64,000 bases of DNA. It comes from Streptomyces hyaluromycini. GTDB lineage: Bacteria; Actinomycetota; Actinomycetes; Streptomycetales; Streptomycetaceae. Of this stretch, positions 62,492 to 64,000 are shown piece by piece. The notes under the pieces were generated by a model that saw only the letters and a list, made by a program, of their open reading frames with translations, was not told the origin of the DNA and searched no databases. Every line of letters begins with the position of its first letter. The stretch's first letter is position 1. Both the position numbers and the translations under genes were made by a program. Location: contig NZ_BCFL01000027.1 of NCBI RefSeq assembly GCF_002217755.1, positions 273,209 to 337,208 of the forward strand, read 5' to 3'.

Positions 62492-63937
62492 GTGCTCGCT
62501 GCGTTCTCTGGTTCCTCGGCGCCCCGTGCGTCCGCCAGGCACTACGGCCCGGCCGCGGCCGCGAGAGGCATGGCCCGCCTCGCCGCCGCGGCACTGGTGT
62601 CCGGGCTGGTGGCCGCCGCCGCGCTGACCGGCGCCGGCCGGGCCGCCGCCGACGACGGGACCGCCGCGAGCCAGAGCGGGGCGACCGCGACCATGAGCGG
62701 CCTGAAGACCTACGGCGAGGCCGTGGTGCACGGCGACAGCGGCGACGAGCAGGTGGCCGCGGGCCTGTTCGAGATGTCCGTGGACGGCGGCGGCACCCTC
62801 CAGACGTACTGCGTCGACCTCCACAACCCCACCCAGCGGGACGCCAAGTACCACGAGACGGCGTGGAGCGGCACCTCGCTCGGCGCCAACAAGAACGCCG
62901 GCAACATCCGCTGGATCCTGCAGAACTCCTACCCACAGGTCAACGACCTTGCCGCGCTGGCCCGCAAGGCAGGCGTCGGCAACCTCACCGAGCAGGACGC
63001 GGCGGCCGGCACGCAGGTGGCGATCTGGCGTTTCTCGGACGGCGCGGACGTCGACGCCGTCGACCCGCAGGCCGAGAAGCTCGCCGACTACCTGGAGAAG
63101 AACGCCCGCGGCCAGAACGAGCCGCAGGCCTCGCTGACCCTCTCCCCGCCGGCCGTCTCCGGCCGCCCGGGCGGCCTGCTCGGCCCGGTGACGGTCCACA
63201 CCAACGCGGGCACGGTCACCGTGGTCCCGCCGTCCGACGCGGCGCTCAGCGGCGTACGGATCACCGACAAGACCGGCAAGCCGGTCACCGCCGCGCAGGA
63301 CGGCAGCGAGCTGTACTTCAAGGTTCCCGACGACGCCGCGGACAGCTCCGCCGAGTTGGCCGTCCAGGCGTCGACGACGGTCCCCGTCGGCCGGGCCTTC
63401 GCCTCCGAGAGCCGCAGCCAGACGCAGATCCTGGCGGGCTCCAGCGAGTCGACGGTCACCGCGACCGCGAACGCGACCTGGGCGGGCCAGGGCGCGATAC
63501 CGGCGCTGTCGGCCGAGAAGAACTGCGCCCGCGGCGGCGTGGACATCACCGCGGCCAACACCGGGGACAAGCCGTTCACCTTCGAGCTGGTGAGCACCGA
63601 GTACAGCATCCCCGCCCGCACCTCCCGGACGGTGACCGTCCCGCTCCAGGAGGACCAGTCCTACGACTTCACGATCACCGGGCCGAACGGCCTCGAACGC
63701 CGGTTCACCGGTGTCCTCGACTGCAAGACCCAGGGCACCGACGCCGGCCTCACCACCCAGACCCTCAGCGAGCCCAGCCCCGCCTCGGTCGGCGGCACCG
63801 CGGCCGACGTCAACCTCGCGGCGACCGGCGGTGACTCCGCGACCGGCGTGATCACGGGCGTGGCCATCGGCCTGGTGGTGATCGGCGGCGCGGTCCTGGT
63901 GATCCTGCGCCAGCGGGAGAACCAGCAGACCGACTGA
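62492..63937 (+). CDS. Thioester-domain LAATG wall-anchored surface protein
   Basis: A 481-residue surface protein. After a signal peptide (RLAAAALVSGLVAAAAL) comes a TQXA/thioester domain: Cys107 in QTYCVDLHN and Gln175 in GTQVAIWRF should form an internal Cys-Gln thioester able to bond covalently to a target. Ig-like beta domains follow (LFKVPDDAADSS-like and NCARGGVDITAANTGDKPFT). The end is LAATG (residue 442), a hydrophobic helix and a basic tail, the class E sortase signal. GTG 62492 follows AAGGGG. The 358-base gap before it holds no gene I can support. Confidence 0.9.
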   Translation: MLAAFSGSSAPRASARHYGPAAAARGMARLAAAALVSGLVAAAALTGAGRAAADDGTAASQSGATATMSGLKTYGEAVVHGDSGDEQVAAGLFEMSVDGGGTLQTYCVDLHNPTQRDAKYHETAWSGTSLGANKNAGNIRWILQNSYPQVNDLAALARKAGVGNLTEQDAAAGTQVAIWRFSDGADVDAVDPQAEKLADYLEKNARGQNEPQASLTLSPPAVSGRPGGLLGPVTVHTNAGTVTVVPPSDAALSGVRITDKTGKPVTAAQDGSELYFKVPDDAADSSAELAVQASTTVPVGRAFASESRSQTQILAGSSESTVTATANATWAGQGAIPALSAEKNCARGGVDITAANTGDKPFTFELVSTEYSIPARTSRTVTVPLQEDQSYDFTITGPNGLERRFTGVLDCKTQGTDAGLTTQTLSEPSPASVGGTAADVNLAATGGDSATGVITGVAIGLVVIGGAVLVILRQRENQQTD

Positions 63938-63977
63938 GTCCGGGACGCGCGGGCGACCCGCCGGGCACTATGGCGTC

Positions 63978-64000
63978 ATGACCAAGTCACCCGGCGCGTC
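63978..64000 (+). CDS. Start of a gene cut by the window end
   Basis: ATG 63978 opens MTKSPGA, 41 bases after the thioester protein stop. Only seven full codons are visible, so no identity can be given; the ATG could also be chance. Confidence 0.3.

Overview
The window is high-GC actinobacterial DNA and almost certainly comes from a Streptomyces chromosome. Support comes from codon usage, GTG/TTG starts with GGAGG-type ribosome binding sites, a MelC1/MelC2 tyrosinase pair, LAXTG-type (class E sortase) wall-anchoring signals, DUF397/DUF5753 fragments, a LAL-type LuxR regulator and two YfjP-like GTPases. All identifications come from reading the sequence; no database search was run.

Region 1 (1-17.8 kb) is a surface and envelope block. 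It starts with three paralogous small secreted proteins, a small Cys-containing protein and a repeat-rich LAETG protein. A large leftward exopolysaccharide locus follows: DUF3344-like secreted protein, glycosyltransferase, polyprenyl-phosphate sugar transferase, polymerase/ligase, MurJ-type flippase, polysaccharide deacetylase, second glycosyltransferase, Wzz-like chain-length protein and a FemAB/GNAT-like acyltransferase. Many of its genes overlap by a few bases. It is flanked by a secreted GH26-like glycosidase and a coupled ATP-grasp/FAD oxidoreductase pair. Together these could build, modify, export and trim one secreted polysaccharide.

Region 2 (17.8-30.5 kb) holds two small secreted paralogues, the tyrosinase operon (melC1-melC2) and much gene debris: an IS5-type transposase remnant, a broken epimerase, a SnoaL fragment joined to an antiporter tail, an MFS tail and a 143-bp tandem duplication. 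Intact genes are a hemerythrin/MFS/double-MarR set, a TetR regulator and a 938-aa LuxR regulator.

Region 3 (30.5-39.6 kb) is accessory DNA. It has small membrane and secreted proteins, a PIN-domain toxin-antitoxin pair, a helicase-associated-domain protein, several uncharacterised genes, a UPF0158 protein and a short conserved protein. Its left edge at 30.56 kb carries a degraded copy of the tRNA-flanking sequence that is also found at 39.6 kb.

Region 4 (39,646-57,230) is an integrated element of about 17.5 kb. It is bounded by a perfect 43-bp repeat of the 3' part of tRNA-Arg(TCT). It carries a tyrosine integrase broken by one in-frame TAG, a Fic protein with a palindromic operator at its start, a scrambled helicase plus DUF397/DUF5753/ATPase debris, an intact McrB-McrC restriction pair and a complete four-gene Wadjet (JetABCD) operon of the DUF2397/DUF2398/SMC/TOPRIM type. 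It is a defence island that looks stranded by loss of its integrase.

Region 5 (57.3-64 kb) returns to core-like sequence: two tandem GTPases, a single-stranded DNA-binding protein paralogue, a thioester-domain LAATG wall-anchored protein and the first codons of another gene.
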